From: Aquatica leii
Lineage: Eukaryota > Arthropoda > Insecta > Coleoptera > Lampyridae
Direction of reading: 5' to 3'
Length of the DNA: 64,000 bases
Assembly (NCBI GenBank): GCA_035610365.1
Contig: CM069435.1
Span: 90,305,389 to 90,369,388, forward strand
The notes beneath the pieces were generated by a model, which searched no databases, was not told the DNA's origin, and saw only the letters and a program-made list of their open reading frames with translations. This document shows, in pieces, positions 30,055 to 42,689 of this stretch (positions are counted from its first letter, which is position 1; each line of letters starts with the position of its first letter). A program made the position numbers and the translations under genes.

Positions 30055-32234
30055 TTACTTATGGCACAGCTAGTGCTAGTTATTTGACTGCTAAATGCTT
30101 ACAATACTTAGCTGATTTAAATGCCGATTAATTTCCACAAGCTTCTAATATATGTACTAAAGACGTCGTTTTACATGGATGACCTTATAACAGGTGGCAA
30201 TATCGTGCAAAAAGTTATCCAAATTCGTTCTCAACTTATTGAAATTTTTGGCAAAGCAGGATTTCTGATTAGGAAATTTTTATCAAACAATTCCGAATTA
30301 CTTTCATCCTCTAGCCATTTAAATTCATTTTTTACTGTACCAGTTGGCGAACGCGAGAACTGTAAAACTCTAGGTGTTGCTTGGAATTTTGTTACCGATG
30401 ATTTCCAGTATAAATATTGCCTACACGAATGTTTACAGAAATACACCAAACGAAACTTGCTGTTAGTTTTACTGACTCTACTATTGTGTTGCATTGGATT
30501 CGTGCCGTACCTATAATAAATACAAAATTTTTGTTGCTAACAGAATAGTTGTGTTGCAAGAACTCTCTAATTCTAAAGACTGGTATTATATCGAGTCCGG
30601 GCACAATCCTGCCGATTTGGTTTCCAGAGGTAGTTTGCCTCAAACGTTATAGAAAATGAGCTTTGGTTTTATGAACCTAGTTTTCTTGCAAAACCGCAAT
30701 CTTGTTGGCCTAAAGAATAAAATCACTCGGTAACTATATCAGATGAATTAAAAGGTTTTCGTCAAACTAAGGTTTACTTGTCAACTTTTTGTGAAATATA
30801 TTCAAAATTTTCAAACCTGACTCGTTTGCAACGCATAGTCGTGTGGATATTAAGATTTATCTCAAATAGTGGCAAACACAATAATTCTATGCGTCTTACT
30901 GGCACCCTCACTGTAACTGAATTGTAAGAATCCTTGACTTTTCTTACAAAAGTTTGTCAAGCAACTGCATCCTATAAAGAATTGCAACTTTTGAAACAGA
31001 GAGAACAAATAAATTCTTCAAATATAAAATGTCTAAACCCATTCTTAGACAAGCGCGAAATTATTTGGGTAGGAGGTCGACTTAGTACATCAACATTTTC
31101 TTACGGCAAGAAATTTCTTATTTTACTTCCAAAGAGACATGTGTTTACTAAGTTGGTTCTCAAACATTTTCATCAAAAAAAGCTGCATTGTGGTCCGCAA
31201 CAACTTCTCGCATGTACTAGAGAAGAATTCTGGCCAATTTCTGGAAGAAACATGTCTAAAGAAATTTATCATAAGTGTGTCACGTGCTTTCCTGCAAAGC
31301 CTTATAGTTTTAACCCTTTTATGTCTGATTTGCCATCAGAACGTCTTCAATGTTACAACTCTGTTTTTACTAATGTTGGTGTAGATTACGCCGGTCCTAT
31401 TGTAATTAAAGAAAGGCCTACATTCGTTTATTTGTGTGTATGGTTACAAAAGCCATCTACTTGGAACTTGTAACGGAACTCACAACCGACAGTTTTTTCT
31501 TTGCCCTTGGCCGTTTTATTGGACGTAGAGGTAAGCCATCGTGTATGATGCCAGATAATACTACCAACTTTGTAGGTGCACCAAGACCATTACGTGAGCT
31601 TTATTCACTTTTCGAGTTGTCTGTCGTACAAGACGTTATTTCTAATTCTCTACATATAGGAGGAATTTGGGAAAGTAGTGCTAAGAGCACAAAATTACAT
31701 TTGTGTAAGGTTTTGGGAAATACACAGACTACTTATGAAGACCTTCAGACTATTTTAGTGCAAGTAGAAGCTGTATTAAACTCCAGACCCTTAAGTCCCT
31801 TGTCCACCGATACTTCAGATCTATCTCCTTTAACCTGTGGTCATTTTTTAATTGGTACTTCGTTGGTTGCGCTCCCCGAGCAAAACACAGTACTTGTCAG
31901 CAAAAATCGACTTCTTCATTATAAACGTTTACAAAAAATTGCAAAAGACTTTTAGTAACGGTGGAGTGTCGAAGTTATTCAACGTATATAAATGATTTGC
32001 GCTGTTGCTTGAGCTATTAAAAGTTGGAGTTATGGTAATTATTGAAGAAGATAACCTGCCACTTTTACAATGGTGCATGGGTCGAGTCGACGAAGTTCAC
32101 CAATCAGCAGATGGCATCACACGCGTAGCAACTATACAAATCCAACAAAAATACAATTAAACGTGCAGTTCATAAACTTTGTGTTTTGCCAAGCGTTGGC
32201 GCAATATAAAGAAAGAAGAAAAAGAAGAGAATAG

Positions 32235-32473
32235 TGATTTGTTTCCATTTCCGTTCTATGATTCTATGATTTCAAGGCGGGCGATATTTTAAATATTTTA
32301 AGTTACATTTTTTGATGTGTTTGCGCATGACGCATGACTTGAGAGGAAAAATGTTTGTGATGTAAAATTTTGATTTTTAAAAGCAGAAGCGAATGTGCCT
32401 TTACGTTGTTAAGAAATAAAGTTAAAATAAATTTCAAGCGTTATTATTGTAACGAAGACCAATAAAATCTTAC
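32235..32473 (+). repeat. 3' LTR of the BEL fossil
   Basis: It follows a purine-rich tract (AAAGAAGAAAAAGAAGAG) as expected for a 3' LTR, begins TGATTTG, contains AATAAA signals and ends near ATCTTACA. The distal part recurs at 22378-22561. Confidence 0.6.
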
Positions 32474-33177
32474 AATTAAGCCAGCGATACTTTATTTTTA
32501 TCTACTAAAGAACAACAGGGCAGTACACGCCGTAATAGTTCAAAACAGATAGCTTACCATAATTAACTTGTTGACTTTGTGTTATCACTGTTTTTGTTTG
32601 ATTTTTGAGATTAGTTTATACGCATCAAATTTGTGGCTTCTTTTCTAAGTAGCACTCATATGATGACCAGATCGTTTTGATAGACGTTTATTTAATAAAT
32701 GCACTGCCGTAGCTACGTACCAGAACTCTTGCGGCAACATTGACCAATCTCCTCCAGGCTTTAATTTATACGCTCATCTATATCATTTTGTTCTTTACAG
32801 GTACAAAATACACAAACGTCATACTAGTTGAGTGGTCAATAAATGTCACGCAGTAGCAACATTCGCCAAAACTAACCAAAGATTTATTTATTTATTTTTT
32901 GCATTTGTAAAAGTGTTGTTTGAAAGACATTTAAAACCCAAAATAAATTCAGTTTGAAAACCACGTTTTTAGGCTCAAAATTTTGCAATTTTTTTTAGTA
33001 CGCTTTTTTCTTTAAATTTCCATTAGTGTAGATTTCTTTTTGCGACTGTAATAAACTGGGACATTTTGAAAACAAAGTAAGATCTAATACCAAATATTTT
33101 CAGAAAACTTATTCGTAATAGTAAGCTATTTTTGATATTATTAATCGCAAATAAGCATACAATGTATTATAGTATTA
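32474..33177. other. AT-rich spacer, nothing recognised
   Basis: No coding sequence or repeat partner was seen. Confidence 0.45.
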
Positions 33178-36060
33178 TTTTTTTTTCTTTTTTTTTTAAT
33201 TCAAGAAGTGGTTCGTCTAGCGCTTCTACACTGCGGTCTCCTTGGTTCTTTTGTGCACCTCTGATTTATTACTCCCTTAGCAGATCTGTTATGTCAATGA
33301 AGTCCAGAAGTTTATTCCAAGAAGTTTTTTTCAACTCATCATCGGTTAGCTTTGGTTTGCCGAGAATAGTTGTGCGTTGTATTTGATACGCTTCGCATTT
33401 GCACAGCAGATGCTGCAGAGTCTCGTCACCTTTCAAGCATCTGCGGCATAGAAAGCTACTTTGCAGTCCCATTTTATGCATATATTTGTTAAGGACACAG
33501 TGTCCTGTAATTAGTCTAGTGATTTTCCTCAACTTTTTTCGACTCATGCTTGATAGTGCAGTTTGAGTGTTTGATTGTGGGTCTGTAAGAAAGAGTTTTG
33601 TGTGCGTCATCTCTGAAGAGTTTTTCCATAGCTTTTTGTGCTCCGCTGCAAGTTTGTCTCAAATTGTTTCTTTTCCGGTCTCCTACGCGATTTGGAAAAC
33701 GGGTTCAGATCCGATATATGTGGCTGTTGTGCCCTTTTATGCTAGTGCGTCCACTATTATGTTTCCTTTTACATACAGGTCTTATGGTATCCAGATCAGC
33801 TGTACTGGTTGGCGAGTTGCCAATATTTTCAGACTTTTTATGCATGCCATAATCAGCTTGGATTTTATTATTGGCAATCTTAGCGCCATTAGTGCTGCTT
33901 GGCAGTCAGACATGATTGGTATTGGCCCATTTGTGTATGATTTGAAGTCAATAATGTTCTTGACACACCAGCTAATAGCAACAACTTCAGCTTGACAAGC
34001 GGACGCATATTTACCTAAGGTCAGCGAAAATTGCTTCCCATAGTGCTTGCTTCCATATACTTCTGCTCCGGTACTGTTGTGATTTTTGGCTCTATCTGTG
34101 TACCAGATAGTTTCTTTAACCGCGCTCGGATGAATGCTTTTTGTCCACTCGTCTCGTGACGATATTATCACTGTAAATTTCTTTAAGATGTGACAATACC
34201 CGGTTTGCTTTTCCGGTAATTGACGCGTGTTCATTAATCTGCAGCCTGTATGCTGCTTGTCTCGCTTCCATCATTACAACGAGGTGTAATGGTGGAAGTT
34301 ATCGCTCTTGTTATCAGCAGACATGCCATTCTCTGTACTTTGCTTAACTTTTCAGCTGTGGTTTTCCGGTTCGTTCTCGTGTGTGATGATGGATCTTGTT
34401 ACCATGGTATATAACCATTTGGTCATTGTGGGTTTAAATCTTCATGTGTGTCCGATTATTCGTTTGGTTGTATTAAGAACTCTGATGACTTTTTCTAGGT
34501 GAACATTGAAAGTCAGTCTAGTACCAAGAGTGAGTTTCAAATATTTGACTTTTTTTGTACTCGAGGGCGTGACTCCGTATATCGTAAGTAGTTTTATATC
34601 ATCCGTTTTTCGTCGTTTGGCAAACAAAACGATTGTCGTCTTAGTTAGGTACACTGATAGTACCTTTGTTTTTTAGCATTTTTCGACGGTGTTTAGAGCA
34701 CTTTGCATTATGTTTGATACAGTTGCCCTAAACTTTCCGTTTGTGATAATGGTAAGATCGTCGGCGTATCCTAAAGCAAATGCCCCGTCGTCTTCTAGTT
34801 TTTGTAGTAGGCCGACCATGACGAGACACCACAGTAGGGCTGACAGCACCTTGCCTTGTGAGCACCCGCCAGCCACTTTGACTCCCACAGTGCTACCGTA
34901 CAAAATAGCTGTTACCGTTTGATTCCTGAGCATTAAGTTGACCCAGTTGTGGACTAGCGGTGTGATTTCTTTTTTCTCCATTGCTTTTGCAATTGAGATG
35001 AAGGTACTATTGTCAAATGCTCTTTGAATTGCATTTTCGCATTTGCTTACTAGTTGGTGAATTGCTAGCTCGCAAGATTTTCCAGATTGGTAAGCATATG
35101 CAGATTCGAAGCCTTTAGTACTCCGTCTCGTATATACTTGTAGACTACTTTTTTAAGTAGTTTTACGATGAAAGAAGATAAGCTGGTTGGTCTGTACGAT
35201 TTTGTCTGGGCGTACGTATATCCTTCTGGTTTTGGTATAAATATCACTTTGACAGTCCGCCAGCTGCTTGGTACGTGCGAAAATGCTAAGCTGGTTCTGA
35301 GAATTTGGATACTGCGTTTCAAAAAGCAGCAAATCCTTTTTACAGCATGATGGGATAAATTCCATCGCCTCCTGGAGACTGAAAGGGTTTTAACGTGTTG
35401 ATTCCTCATTTTAGTTTTCAGGATTAATTATTTTTCTGGTTAAGTCCCAGTTCTTATTGGGTGCCCGTTTGTTTGGTATCACTAGGTCCTGGTGCTTCGG
35501 AACTTCAGTTAACGGTGACCCCAAGAAGCGTTTTTGCAGTAGTTTTTGCAAAGTACGTTCAACCGAATCTGTATATTTTTCGTTTTCGGTCAGCAAAGTA
35601 CCAATGCTTTTAGTGCAGTCTTTGCTCAGAGATTTTTTGAGTCAAGAAATTATAGGTTCGTTTTCTACGTCCCTACAGTACCTTCTACATGAATCACTCT
35701 TTGCCTTTTTAATGTCATTGTTGTATGTTGTGAGGCTGGTTTTGTATTCATCCCAGTCTCCGCTTGTTTTGGCTGTATTACATAGTCTTCTGGTGTGTGT
35801 TCTTGGTTTGTCAAGCTCCTTGTTTCACCAAGTTCTGGGTTCGTTTGACAGTTTTTGCGCAGCTTGATTTAAATGCAGATTTTAATAAATTAACAATATT
35901 GTCCGTCATTAGTTCTAGCTCGTGCGTTGATCTTGCAACTGTGATACAGTCCCTAATTTGTCAGTTGCCAAGTTGTGGTATCAATTTTCTAGTGTCTTCA
36001 GGCTCGTCTAAATTATTGATATTATTGGAACTGTGATTTGATAATGTAATGCCAGTGCTT
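33178..36060 (-). mobile_element. RNase H-bearing LINE (I-group), 5'-truncated and broken
   Basis: The minus-strand 3' end is a long A-tail (T tract at 33178-33205). In coding order: linker after the missing endonuclease (about 36.0-35.6 kb); reverse transcriptase 35.6-34.5 kb with WRTVKVIFIPKPEGY, GGCSQGKVLSALLWCLVM and LGYADDLTII (catalytic pair intact); RNase H about 34.23-33.75 kb with IWYTDRAKNH, ACQAEVVAI and IMSDCQAALMAL (Asp, Glu, Asp intact); C-terminal knuckle 33.6-33.3 kb with CRRCLKGDETLQHLLCKC. The order reverse transcriptase, RNase H, Cys-rich tail fits the I/LOA/Outcast side of LINEs; the exact clade is not settled. Several frameshifts split ORF2. Traces up to 36.25 kb (DWENEFKYLHQKDSGP) might be ORF1. 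Confidence 0.82.
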
Positions 36061-36539
36061 TTGTTTTAATAATTGATATCATTTTTATTGCTTTTTAGCG
36101 TTTTGTATTTCCTTTTTTCTGTACTTGCTTTTGCCTGTGCATGAGCTTTTTTTCTGCACTAGAGTTTGTAAATACGTTTTTAGTGTTATTATTTTGTTAT
36201 TTACAAGTGGCCCGCTATCTTTTTGGTGTAGGTACTTGAACTCGTTTTCCCAATCTTTTATGCATTAAAGTTTAAGGATATCAATGTGCTAGGAGTAGGA
36301 CTACAGGTAGGGGTAATATTTTGAACAGAAGTATTAGTACTTACACCTACTGTAATATTAGAGAACTGAGTATTTTGATCAGCCTGTCAATGATCGCTTA
36401 CAGTGACATATTTGTTGAGTTTGTTACAATTTTTCCGTAGTTATTTTTTTGCCATCCCACATTATACGTACTAAACGGATCTGTAGTTAAAAAATGTGAG
36501 TGGTAAATTTAATTGTGTAATGTTTTCTTCTAAAGCTAA

Positions 36540-36900
36540 ATTTTTAAATCACTTATAAAATATTTCTTTCGTAATTCAACCATTGGGAGAAATTTCATAA
36601 ACAGTACTAGGATAAGCCTTCTCTGGAATATACAAATTTCAAAAATACTCTGCTTTAAAAATAATACAAAGAGGTGATTTTTGACTATCAGCTGAGTTAC
36701 AAAAAAAACACTTGTTTTTCTAGTGCCAGCTGTGGGTAAAAATTTTTTTGTTTTTTTTCCAATTACTACTTTTGAATTTATTGGGTCATAAAACACAGAT
36801 GTTTCGTTTAAATTAATAATTAAACAAAATTTGCTAAAAACTAGAAAATAATTTTTAATTACAAAGAGTTTATAATACAGTAGTAGAAGATCGAACAATC
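36540..36900 (-). pseudogene. pogo/Tigger-type transposase fragment
   Basis: Minus strand: LNETSVFYDPINSKVVIGKK then TKKFLPTAGTRKTSVFFVTQ. The Asn-Glu-Thr motif near the beginning corresponds to the family's N-x-D-E-T catalytic Asp region, with the Asp replaced by Asn. A frame change follows, after which PLCIIFKAEY and PEKAYPSTVYEISPNG match the next DDE_1 blocks. Roughly the first half of the catalytic domain is present; the DNA-binding CENP-B-like part and the rest are missing. Confidence 0.65.
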
Positions 36901-37503
36901 AATCATAATTTGTCACCTCAAAAGAAAATTATAGATACTCTCTAAAGATTACTGGCAAATAGAATTGGAACTCAAAGATCTTGAAAAAAAACATTTACGA
37001 CTGGAACTTCATCTATTTTTTTCAATTTTTTTTAATAAATAGGTATTTAATTTTGCAAAAAAACAGCACAAACTCTCATAATATTTGCTCATAGCTTAAC
37101 TTAATTTCATACAGCGCTTCTTCTACGGCCTCGCGCCGCATTAGCGTTCATTTTGCTATGCCTCACTTTTGACACTATTGACATAAATTACTATTAAAAT
37201 TCGCATTGTCACCATTTTAATTAGTAATTTCGTATTCCAAATTTAATTTGAAACCAATTATTAAATATTTTCCTAATAAAGAAAACTATAAAAAACTATT
37301 AAACTGTAAAATTTTAATCATCAATTACGCACACTTTTTCCGGAAAAGCCTTCAAATCATGCAGCAGTTGCTTAAAAAAATAAAAAAGTATACACAATAG
37401 GTTAATGAAACAACAGTACTAAGATAAAATACCTTTATACCTTTATAAACCTAAATTAATTTTAACCGAACAAAAAAAGTACTATTGTAATGATTCCAAA
37501 AAT
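36901..37503. other. AT-rich spacer, nothing recognised
   Basis: Only a small GC-richer spot near 37.11-37.15 kb (TTCTACGGCCTCGCGCCGCA) stands out. No gene seen. Confidence 0.4.
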
Positions 37504-37909
37504 AAGCTAACTTTGTGTTTAAGTTAGTTTAGTGCATAAATGTTTACCTTTACATCGCTTATAAAATGTACTGGATAGCGAACTATTAAATTAAAAGTTT
37601 TTAATTACGAGGACTCCATAGCATTTAGAGGTTAGCAGTACAGAAGCTTGGTCACGGCTTAGATCAACTGAATTTGAGAACACTTTAAAATATGTTGGAA
37701 ATCGTCATCTGAACATTTACCTGCAGTTGTCATCTAAACAAAACATTAAACCAGAAAAGGTCTACTTATATGCTTAAGGAAGTTGCCAAAATAGAGAGCT
37801 GCCGCTATCTGTTCCACGTGTAGTTTCATGTTTTGAGACAGATAAAAAGTAATTAACAAAAAAGTTTATAGTCTGTAAAAAGTCAACTCTTCAAAAAACA
37901 AGTATATAT

Positions 37910-38380
37910 TAAAACGTTCGAGAAATTATTTGCAAATGCAAGAGCCTTCTAGAAGCTGTTATCCATCTTCTAGAAGATATACCGAAAAATAGGGAACACT
38001 CTAGAAGGATTTCCTTATGTGTATATATACCGACGGAACAATTCGTAGGTCAGTTATTGCTGGAATGCGAATACAGCAGTGTTAAGAAGATTATTAAAGT
38101 GGAAATAAATAAGTCGTTAGCACGCGTGTGTCTACATAAATATACCGAGAATAATCGTGTACGTGATTTTTAGTGTAAACAAGTGTGAAGCTATCCAAGG
38201 ACGTTATCTTATCTTAAGTGATAGTGTTGTACAACGGTTATACATAAAGTAAGTGTTTTCATTAAATATTATTAGATTTAATTTGTTCGGTTAATTTAAA
38301 AGCGTACATATTTCTAGTATAAGTAAAACATATTTTTAGTCGTTTAAATAAATTAGTTTTTAATAAATAAATACGCAACA
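37910..38380 (+). mobile_element. Promoter-bearing 471 bp insertion (solo LTR or captured promoter)
   Basis: Comparison with the empty site at 18.88 kb shows a clean insertion flanked by ATAT on both sides (37906-37909 and 38381-38384). It starts TAAAACGTTCGAG and ends ACGCAACA and has no terminal inverted repeats. It contains a full core promoter, a ~200 nt leader with only a tiny upstream frame, a strong splice donor (AAAGTAAGTG at 38246-38255) and AATAAA sequences near the end. A solo LTR with a 4 bp duplication is the simplest reading, although the start is not TG. A mobilised heat-shock gene promoter is the alternative. Confidence 0.6.
37916..38055 (+). promoter_or_regulatory. Heat-shock-type promoter: HSE palindromes, TATA box, initiator
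   Basis: Exact nTTCnnGAAn palindromes lie at 37916-37925 (GTTCGAGAAA), 37946-37955 (CTTCTAGAAG) and 37967-37976 (CTTCTAGAAG), the last two 21 bp apart. A near match in 5 bp phase lies around 37994-38006. The TATA box TATATATA starts at 38022 and an arthropod initiator TCAGTT is at 38050-38055, placing its A 30 nt after the TATA start. The spacing and order match insect heat-shock gene promoters. HSF binding is inferred, not shown. Confidence 0.65.
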
Positions 38381-39246
38381 ATATGTATACATAAACCAAT
38401 AAGGGCAACGTCGGTAAAAAGAAGAACGTGCCGTGTTTAATAAATAAATGCGTGAACTGAATAATTATCTTATCCGCAGAGGGTTACAGTTACAGTGATA
38501 TATAAATTATAATAAGTGTGCTTTTATTAAGTTGTTAGTTTGTTATATTGCTTAGTTTTTTATATTGCGTCTTTAGTTTAGTAAATAGTATATTATATAT
38601 CAAGGTTGAGAAGTGCATCATTATAACCTAAGCGATAGATTATATCGCGAGACCCGATGCAAGTAAAGCGGCATACGGCGCTGTTGCATTTATTCGTGAG
38701 TTGTCTGAAAATAATGTAAGTGTAAAAATTTTAATTGCTAAAAATCGTGTGGCTCCAATTAAAGGTACTAACAATAGTGACTTATAGCTACCGAAACTTG
38801 AATTAACTGCTGCTTTGTGCGCGTCTAGATTAAAAAACTTTATTGTTAAAAATGTAAATTTAAAATTTGACACTGTAAATTTGTGGACTGACTCTAAGAT
38901 AACGTTGTACTGTATAATCGGTGACGGGTCTAAATGGAAGACGTATATTTACAATCGTGTTATTCAAATACAAAATTTAAGAAAAAAATGTGTTTGGGGG
39001 CATTGTTCCGGTAACATAAACCCTGCTGATTTGTTAACGCGCGGTGTGCGAGCAAGTGAACTTAGTAAATCTAAAATTTGGCTTAATGGACCAGAAATAC
39101 TATCGCGTTTAGACAGTAACGGGTCAATTGATAATAATAATTGTGATGATTTTAACGAAACTGTAGTTTGCGCTGCTAGTTTAAACGAAACGGAAACACA
39201 TAAGTTAGAACCAATTTTTTCTCTTGAAAATTACGAACATTTAGAG

Positions 39247-39461
39247 TGTTATGTCGAGGTTAGCCGATGTGTACTTTCATTAATAAACCTTCACTAATTA
39301 ATACGTTTATTAATACAGTCACAGACTATCGTTAAATTTTATATATATAAACAAACACAATATACGAACGCTACTACAATCTCTGTGTATGGTCCCTCCT
39401 CCGCGGCCATATCTACAATGTCGTGGCTCTCCCCACGCCCCCGGTACTTTAATACACTACA
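39247..39461 (-). repeat. 3' LTR of the young gypsy element
   Basis: 215 bp. Identical to 43602-43816 except for one position. It lies at the low-coordinate end because the element is on the minus strand. Confidence 0.92.
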
Positions 39462-40039
39462 TTTCCTCCTCTTTAAGTTACAATTTAAAATAGAATACAA
39501 TAAAATAAACAATACATAATACAAAAACTTAATTTTAGATATTTGTATAGTAATTTTTGAGGATTACCGGTTTTGAGACTTTCCTGCCTGATCTAGTTTG
39601 AGTTACAGTGTTATTAGACTTATTAGAAGTATTTACAATTACAGTTTGATTTGCAATTTCGGGTATCGATTCAGAATTAGTGTTGTCAATAGGATTAGGT
39701 GAGATAGGTATCGTCGTTATGGCAATGCTCGGAGTCTTGGGAATGAATCTTCTAACTTCCTTATCTTCCCTTTTCTCTGTTGAAGCTTGAATGTTAAGTT
39801 TTTTTATTTGATCTATATGTCTTCTCCATAAGTGTCCTTCCTTTGTTTCACATATGTAGTTTTTTGTTCCCTGTGCTTCTTTAACTATGCCTTCAATGAA
39901 TATTGGATTATTCTTGTTTCTGTAGTCTTTAATTAATACCTTTTCCCCCTCTTTAAGTGTTTGAGTTCTTCCTTTTACCTCAAGATTTCATTCTTGTGTG
40001 GTTTCAATAAATCAAATAGAGTTCTCACTTTCCTACCCA

Positions 40040-40850
40040 TCATCATGAATGAAGGTGTTTCTGTTTGTTGTACAATGTACCGAATTACGATAGTTGATTA
40101 AATATCTACAAACTATTATATCTGGAGATATGTCTTTATTTCTCTTGTCTAATAATGATGCTTTTAAACATTTTTTGAAACTTTTCACCGCATTTTCTGC
40201 CGCTCCGTTGCTGGCAGGGTGATATGGTGCACTTGTAATGTGTTTGATTCCGGGTTTTAATAAAAAGTTATTAAAATCTCTTGATACTAACTGTGGTCCA
40301 TTGTCTGAAACAACAGTTTTTGGAATGCCCCATCTCGCGAATGATTCCCTTAATTTTTGAGTTGTTTCTTCCGCTGTTATGTTGTTCATTCTGAATATTT
40401 CTGGATACTTAGAATAAGCGTCCAAAATAATCAGATAATGTGATTTATTTATAGGTCCTAAAAATCTATGTGTATTCTCTGCCATGGTCCTTCTGGTTTA
40501 TTCCAAGGGATTGTTATGGATTTACTTGGGTTATTTGAAATTGTTTGACATGGAGTACATGCGTTACACATTTCTTCTATGCATTTATCTATTTTGGGCC
40601 AAAAGAAATACGATCTTGCGATGGATTTCATTTTTACCACCCCCATATGACTTGAATGCAATTCTTCTAATAATTGATCTTGAAATTTCCTCGGAATCAC
40701 CACTCTGTATCCCCACATAATACATCCTTGCTCATTATATAATTCAAATCGTCTTCTGAAAAATGGTAAGAGCTCTTCTCTCTCTATCCTTTCAGGCCAT
40801 CCTGTCATGATATATTCTACTACTTTGCTTAATAGAAAATCTTTCCTTGT
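40040..40850 (-). CDS. Gypsy element integrase region
   Basis: The zinc-binding part has the His-His-Cys-Cys pattern ending CNACTPCQTI (about 40.55 kb). The core includes YLIILDAYSKYPEIFRMN, VVSDNGPQLVSRDF and APYHPASNGAAENAVKSFKK, giving the two Asp and the Glu of the catalytic triad. It inserts element cDNA into the host genome. Confidence 0.85.
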
Positions 40851-40859
40851 TTCGGTAGC

Positions 40860-41400
40860 GATACTTTTGAAATTAACCGGTATTTTGTCCGAAATTATTA
40901 AGTTGATATACGTCGATTTTGCGTTATAATCGTCTGAAATATATTTAACCTTAATTGGGTGTCTGCTAAGCATATCTGCAACTTGATTGTTCTTCCCGTT
41001 TATATATTCCGTTTTATATGCAAAACCTGACAGAAATAATGCCCACCGTTGTAATCGTGTCGCTGCCATTTGCGGAATGCCTTTATTTTCTCCGAAGATT
41101 GATGTCAACGGTTTATGATCCGTTTGTATCGTGAACTCTTGCCCCATTAAGTAGTGATAGAATCTCCTTACTGACCAGTATATAGCTAACGCTTCCTTGT
41201 CCAGTGTCGAATAATTCTTTTCTGCCGGCATTAGCGTTCTTGATATGAAAGCAATGGGTTTCAGTTGTCCATTTGGAAATTTGTGCAGTAATGCTCCTGC
41301 TATTCCATCTTGACATGCGTCCGTTTGCAGAATTATTGGGATTTTTGGGTCAAAATGAACTAGTATTTCATCCGATCCTATTATTCGTTTTATTTCTTCG
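40860..41400 (-). CDS. Gypsy element RNase H region
   Basis: Motifs YSTLDKEALAIYWSVRRFYH, FTIQTDHKPLTSIFGENKG and NQVADMLSRHP are typical of Ty3/gypsy RNase H, which degrades the RNA strand during reverse transcription. Confidence 0.85.
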
Positions 41401-41699
41401 AATGCCTTACCACAAGCATCAGTCCATATGTACTTGTTATTTTTTTAATAATTCAAAATTGGCTTCATTATTATCGATAATTTTGGAACAAATTTTCCAT
41501 AATATGTCACCATACCAATAAAACTCTTAACTTGGGTAACATTTTCTGGTCTGGGTGCATCAATAATTGCCCTTTGCTTATCTGAATTTTTTTAATCCCT
41601 CTTTCGAGATGGTATATCCCAAATAGCTTACTTCATCTTGAAAAACGCACTTTTCTTTTTTTAATTGAAGTCCTGCATCTTCCAATCTCTTGAAAACTT

Positions 41700-42650
41700 C
41701 TCTTATATTTTTTCGTGATCTTCTCTAGTTTTGCCCGTTATTATGATATCGTCCAAAAAATTCGCAACACCATTACATCCTTGTAACAATTTTTCCATTT
41801 CTCTTTCGAAAATTGCACTTGCAGGTGTAATGCCATATGGTAATCTATTCAGTTTGAAAATACCTCTATGTGTGCTCCATGCTAGCTTCATTGCAGACTC
41901 TTCATTTACACATATTTGGTTGTAGGCGTTACTCAAATCGATTTTTGTAAATGACTCTCCCCCATTGAGCAGTGAAAAGACATGCTCCATGGTTGGCAAT
42001 GGGTACATAACCTTTAACAAATGTTTATTTAGCGTTACTCTATAGTCGCCGCAAATTTTCAAATTCCCGTCTTGTTTTATTATGGGTACAATTGGAGTTC
42101 CCCATTCTGATGATTCAATTGCTGAAATAACCCCTTCCTTTTCCAATCTTGTTAGCTCTTGTTCCACCTTAGATCTAAATGCGATAGGAATAGGTCTAGG
42201 TTTAAAGTAAATAGGTTTGGTATTTTCAGCTATCTGCAAATCAACTTGTTTATACTTGTAACATCCTAACTTATTTTGAAAAATGTTTGCAAACTCGTTA
42301 AATAATTGTTCCCTGTTGTTCACAGTTGTTACTAACACATCTGCAGTCAGTTTAAAATTAAATTTTTCCAGGAAATCTCTGCCCAATAAATTTTGAGTTG
42401 GCGTATCGTTCCTAACAACTTGAAACATAAAATTTTTACAAATAACATTTTCAAATTTAATGTTTACAATTACACAACCAATTGGCTTTACTTTACAACC
42501 AGAATAGCTACGCAATGTTATAAAAGAATGCTTCAGCTCACACTCAGACAAGTGTCTCTCATAGAAGTCATAACTTATTACTGATAAACCTGCCCCCGTG
42601 TCTACTTGCATTTTGTAATCATTGTTATTTATATTTACATTTAAATATAA
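41700..42650 (-). CDS. Gypsy element protease and reverse-transcriptase region
   Basis: The protease motif MQVDTGAGLSVISYDFYERH (about 42.6 kb) is followed by reverse transcriptase motifs ICGDYRVTLNKHL, SFTKIDLSNAYNQI, LPYGITPASAIFEREMEKLL and NFLDDIIITG. The catalytic Asp residues in the last block are visible. Confidence 0.88.
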
Positions 42651-42689
42651 AGGTTTTTCATTGGTAATATATATGCTATTTATATCTAC

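Larger units (their letters stand above)
26410..32473 (+). mobile_element. BEL/Pao LTR-retrotransposon fossil, split by a LINE
   Basis: A broken plus-strand copy with many breaks. Parts: the segment between protease and reverse transcriptase (near 26.5-26.7 kb, with FWQIEEVTP and LLSPSERFCEMYF); reverse transcriptase (26.72-27.12 kb and again from 29.75 kb, with VRVVFDASSKSDTSVSLND); RNase H-like remnants (30.4-30.7 kb); integrase with its HHCC zinc region and core (about 30.93-31.95 kb, with VGVDYAGPIVIKERP and PDNTTNFVGA); and a 3' LTR at 32235-32473 preceded by a purine-rich tract. A LINE occupies 27117-29751. The left LTR and gag were not found. An isolated copy of its LTR lies at 22.38 kb. 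Confidence 0.85.
37504..38592 (+). repeat. BEL-associated repeat, copy 2 (probable LTR/leader)
   Basis: The partner of 18736-19096. It carries an additional ~270 bp (about 37537-37807) and the 471 bp insertion at 37910-38380. It is followed within ~50 bp by BEL/Pao pol sequence, which suggests it is this family's LTR or leader next to an internally shortened copy. Confidence 0.6.
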
